A stretch of 64,000 nt of DNA from Pseudobythopirellula maris (GTDB lineage Bacteria; Planctomycetota; Planctomycetia; Pirellulales; Lacipirellulaceae), in NCBI RefSeq assembly GCF_007859945.1, contig NZ_SJPQ01000002.1:908279-972278 (forward strand). The letters are read 5' to 3'. The notes beneath the pieces were generated by a model that did not search any database, had not been told where the DNA came from, and saw only the letters and a program-made list of their open reading frames with translations. Position 1 is the stretch's first letter, and the number at the start of each line of letters is the position of its first letter. Shown piece by piece: positions 62,471-64,000 of the stretch. The position numbers and the translations under genes were made by a program.

Positions 62471-63364
62471 CTAACGGTCATCGCCGGCGGCGGGGGCTTG
62501 GGCCTCGGTCTCATCGGTCGGCGTGGCGGCCGCGTCGTGCGGGGCCGGGTGAGCCTGGGCGCGTTTGAGCCAGTAGGGCGTGAGCCCCACGACCAACGCG
62601 AACACGGTCATCGCGGCGCCGGCGCTCATGATGCGCTTGGCCACCGGCCCGTACCGGCCCTTCGTCTCGTCGTAGTGGAAGCAGAACAAGATCAGCCGGT
62701 CGAGCGGCGAGCCGACGCGGCCGTCGGCCGCCTCGACCAGCGAGAGCCGCACGGTCTGAGGGTCGTACATCACGCCGTAGAGGTAACGCGACACCACGCC
62801 GTCGGGCGTGACGACGATCTCGACCGCCGTGTGCGAGTACTCTTTGGTTTCGGGGATGTACTTGTAGCGGAAGCCGACCGCGTCGGCCAAAGCCCTGATG
62901 TTCTTCTGACGACCGGTGAGGAATCGCCAGCCGGCGCCCGCGCCGGGGCGGCCGTAGCGATTGAGGTATTTCTGTTCGGTCTGCTTCGCGCGGAGCGTGG
63001 TCTCAAGCGGGTCGACGCTCACGCTGACCACGTCGAACTCCTGCCCAGCGGTCCACTCCATCTCGCTGAGCGTGTCGACCAGGGCGTTGAGCTGCACTCC
63101 ACAGAGCATCGGGCAGTCGGAGTAGTTGAGCGACAGCAGCACCGGCCGCTCGCCGCCGAACACGTCGCGGAGCGAGACGTTCTTGCCGTTCTCGTCGCGG
63201 AACATCAGGTCGAGGGGCAATTGGTCGCCCGACTTGTCGTCGACCCCCACGCCCTGCATCTCGTCGGGGAGATCCTCGATCAACTGCGCGCGAACCGGCA
63301 ACGCAACACACGCCGCAAGGGCGAGCATGGCGAGGGTCGGGATGATTCGCGAGTGGGACATCAT
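62471..63364 (-). CDS. SCO1/SenC family copper chaperone
   Basis: The 297-residue protein has a signal peptide (about 1-26), a thioredoxin fold and one C-terminal membrane helix (about 246-265). Copper ligands are CPMLC (Cys84, Cys88) in LSLNYSDCPMLCGVQLN and the distal His178 in YSHTAVEIVV. SCO proteins deliver copper to CuA of subunit II. The gene lies directly upstream of ctaC in the operon. The acidic C-terminus is Ala/Pro-rich. The anchor at the C-terminus, rather than the N-terminus, is a variant also seen in related bacteria. Confidence 0.93.
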   Translation of the reverse strand: MMSHSRIIPTLAMLALAACVALPVRAQLIEDLPDEMQGVGVDDKSGDQLPLDLMFRDENGKNVSLRDVFGGERPVLLSLNYSDCPMLCGVQLNALVDTLSEMEWTAGQEFDVVSVSVDPLETTLRAKQTEQKYLNRYGRPGAGAGWRFLTGRQKNIRALADAVGFRYKYIPETKEYSHTAVEIVVTPDGVVSRYLYGVMYDPQTVRLSLVEAADGRVGSPLDRLILFCFHYDETKGRYGPVAKRIMSAGAAMTVFALVVGLTPYWLKRAQAHPAPHDAAATPTDETEAQAPAAGDDR

Positions 63365-63450
63365 GGGGATTCAAAATGGCGGAGGCCGAAGCCTTCGGCG
63401 CCAGTCAGGTGGATCGGGCGGCGTTGGTCGCAGCGCCGTTGGTCAATATC

Positions 63451-63801
63451 TCATTCGACGCTGAGTTGGCTTTGCATCTCTTGGACGACGATCGTCTTGG
63501 CCCGATCGATCGGCATGCGGTACGGCTTGCCGTCGGCCTCGGGCGGGGCGTACTTGTTGAGCAGCCCGCGTTGGGTGTCGATCACTCGATCGGCCTCGAT
63601 GTACTGCGCGCCGACGACCCGTTCCTCTTCGAACGCGTCGGCGGCCTCGTTGAACAGGGCGATCGCCAGCAGGACCACGGCCAGCGTGACGAACACCGAC
63701 ACAAGGCCCCAGACGGCGATCTTCACCGAGTTGATGTCGTCGGCCTCGACGCCGGTCTCCGTGACGCGCGGGTCGCCGATCACGTTCGCGTGGTCGCTCA
63801 T
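63451..63801 (-). CDS. Small membrane protein of the cox/alternative complex III locus
   Basis: The 116-residue protein has one hydrophobic helix (about 28-48, KIAVWGLVSVFVTLAVVLLA) and a soluble tail with GLLNKYAPPEADGKPYRMPI. It starts at 63801 (MSDHANV). It lies between the putative ActF gene and SCO, in the oxidase operon, so it may be an accessory subunit of the respiratory supercomplex. I do not recognise a characterised family. Confidence 0.75.
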   Translation of the reverse strand: MSDHANVIGDPRVTETGVEADDINSVKIAVWGLVSVFVTLAVVLLAIALFNEAADAFEEERVVGAQYIEADRVIDTQRGLLNKYAPPEADGKPYRMPIDRAKTIVVQEMQSQLSVE

Positions 63802-63869
63802 GCGGGCTTGGATCGTTGGGGGTTGTTGGTTTCTACGTCGCGAGGCCCCTACAGGGACTCTAGCGCCGA

Positions 63870-64000
63870 CTAGTGGTTGTGGTAGGTCAGGGCGATCGGC
63901 ATGCGCGGGTCTTGCAGCGGCAGCAGGTTCTTGCCCGCCGCGCCCCACAGGGCCGCGGCCTTGAACAGCAGCGCCATGCCGACGACGCAGCCGATCTCCA
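63870..64000 (-). CDS. C-terminal end of a quinol oxidoreductase (ActF-like) subunit, partial
   Basis: Only the last 42 residues are in the window, the rest lying beyond 64000. The sequence ends NLLPLQDPRMPIALTYHNH after a hydrophobic segment with EIGCVVGMALLFKAAALWG. The ending resembles the C-terminus of NrfD-like ActF subunits of alternative complex III, which close on a PLxDPRL-type motif. Its place upstream of the cox genes fits the known ActABCDEF-cox order. Identification is from this short tail and context, so it is provisional. Confidence 0.6.
   Translation of the reverse strand, partial: EIGCVVGMALLFKAAALWGAAGKNLLPLQDPRMPIALTYHNH

Overview
The window looks like a chromosomal segment of a GC-rich planctomycete, most likely of the order Pirellulales. 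The lineage rests on several gene families seen together: two DUF1559 proteins with a prepilin-type N-terminus ([10 protein letters not shown]), a large surface protein carrying the planctomycete LEPR-XLL leader motif, two PEP-CTERM-type secreted proteins, a CxPSR sulfatase, a Cys/Pro-rich exported protein, an Ftr homologue of tetrahydromethanopterin-linked C1 metabolism, a membrane-linked Ser/Thr kinase near an ECF sigma factor, and an A2-type cytochrome oxidase operon that appears to follow alternative complex III. Clear Shine-Dalgarno sequences stand in front of only some genes. No rRNA, tRNA, CRISPR array, transposase or prophage was recognised, so this is core-plus-accessory chromosome rather than a mobile island.

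Layout. 1-5 kb: lipoprotein, Cys-rich exported protein with a strong terminator, scpA, RNase Z-like hydrolase, RCK potassium channel. 5-10 kb: two tandem, clearly duplicated histidine kinase/response regulator pairs, each overlapping by 20 nt. 10-18.5 kb: sulfatase, 1512-residue LEPR-XLL beta-propeller protein, phosphohexomutase. 18.5-27 kb: accessory stretch, including a gene bracketed by a perfect 46-bp direct repeat of the mutase 3' end, a CHAD protein, PEP-CTERM proteins, a DUF1559-VTC-DUF4956 operon and a membrane DUF1559-like protein. 27-36 kb: rRNA methyltransferase-like gene, rpsI-rplM, ald, mtnA, a ParD/PIN toxin-antitoxin pair, and a divergent locus where mntR faces a DUF1559-lipoprotein operon across two MntR-like palindromes set on a sigma70-type promoter. 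36-41 kb: PhnD-like binding protein, zinc-motif anti-sigma-like protein, STN-domain protein overlapping ftr, S1 protein. 42-50 kb: surface glycan cluster (GT4 glycosyltransferase, gmd, fcl, GDP-mannose 3,5-epimerase-like, WecA-like initiator with an extra C-terminal domain, WcaF-like acetyltransferase). 50-57.6 kb: HMA and lipoprotein pair, coiled-coil protein, FHA protein, Ser/Thr kinase, membrane protein, ECF sigma factor and a zinc-motif protein. 57.7-64 kb: cox operon on the minus strand.

How the genes work together. The 42-50 kb genes form a coherent route: GDP-mannose is turned into GDP-fucose (gmd, fcl) and probably GDP-galactose (3,5-epimerase), the WecA-like enzyme primes undecaprenyl phosphate, and a glycosyltransferase and an acetyltransferase extend and decorate the chain. 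The 57.7-64 kb genes encode a terminal oxidase (CtaC with a fused cytochrome c domain, CtaD, CtaE, subunit IV) with its copper chaperone SCO. The FHA/kinase/sigma cluster and the tandem two-component pairs are signalling modules whose targets cannot be read from the window.

Intergenic DNA is rich in long inverted repeats with no coding role: three REP-doublet-like elements sharing the CCGCCGAC/GTCGGCGG stem, a perfect 30-bp inverted repeat, a 22-bp perfect hairpin at a sigma-factor stop codon, and several paired-arm elements. The most promising undescribed item is the apparent MntR control of a DUF1559-lipoprotein operon; next are the 46-bp-repeat islet and the duplicated kinases with an altered ATP-binding G1 box.
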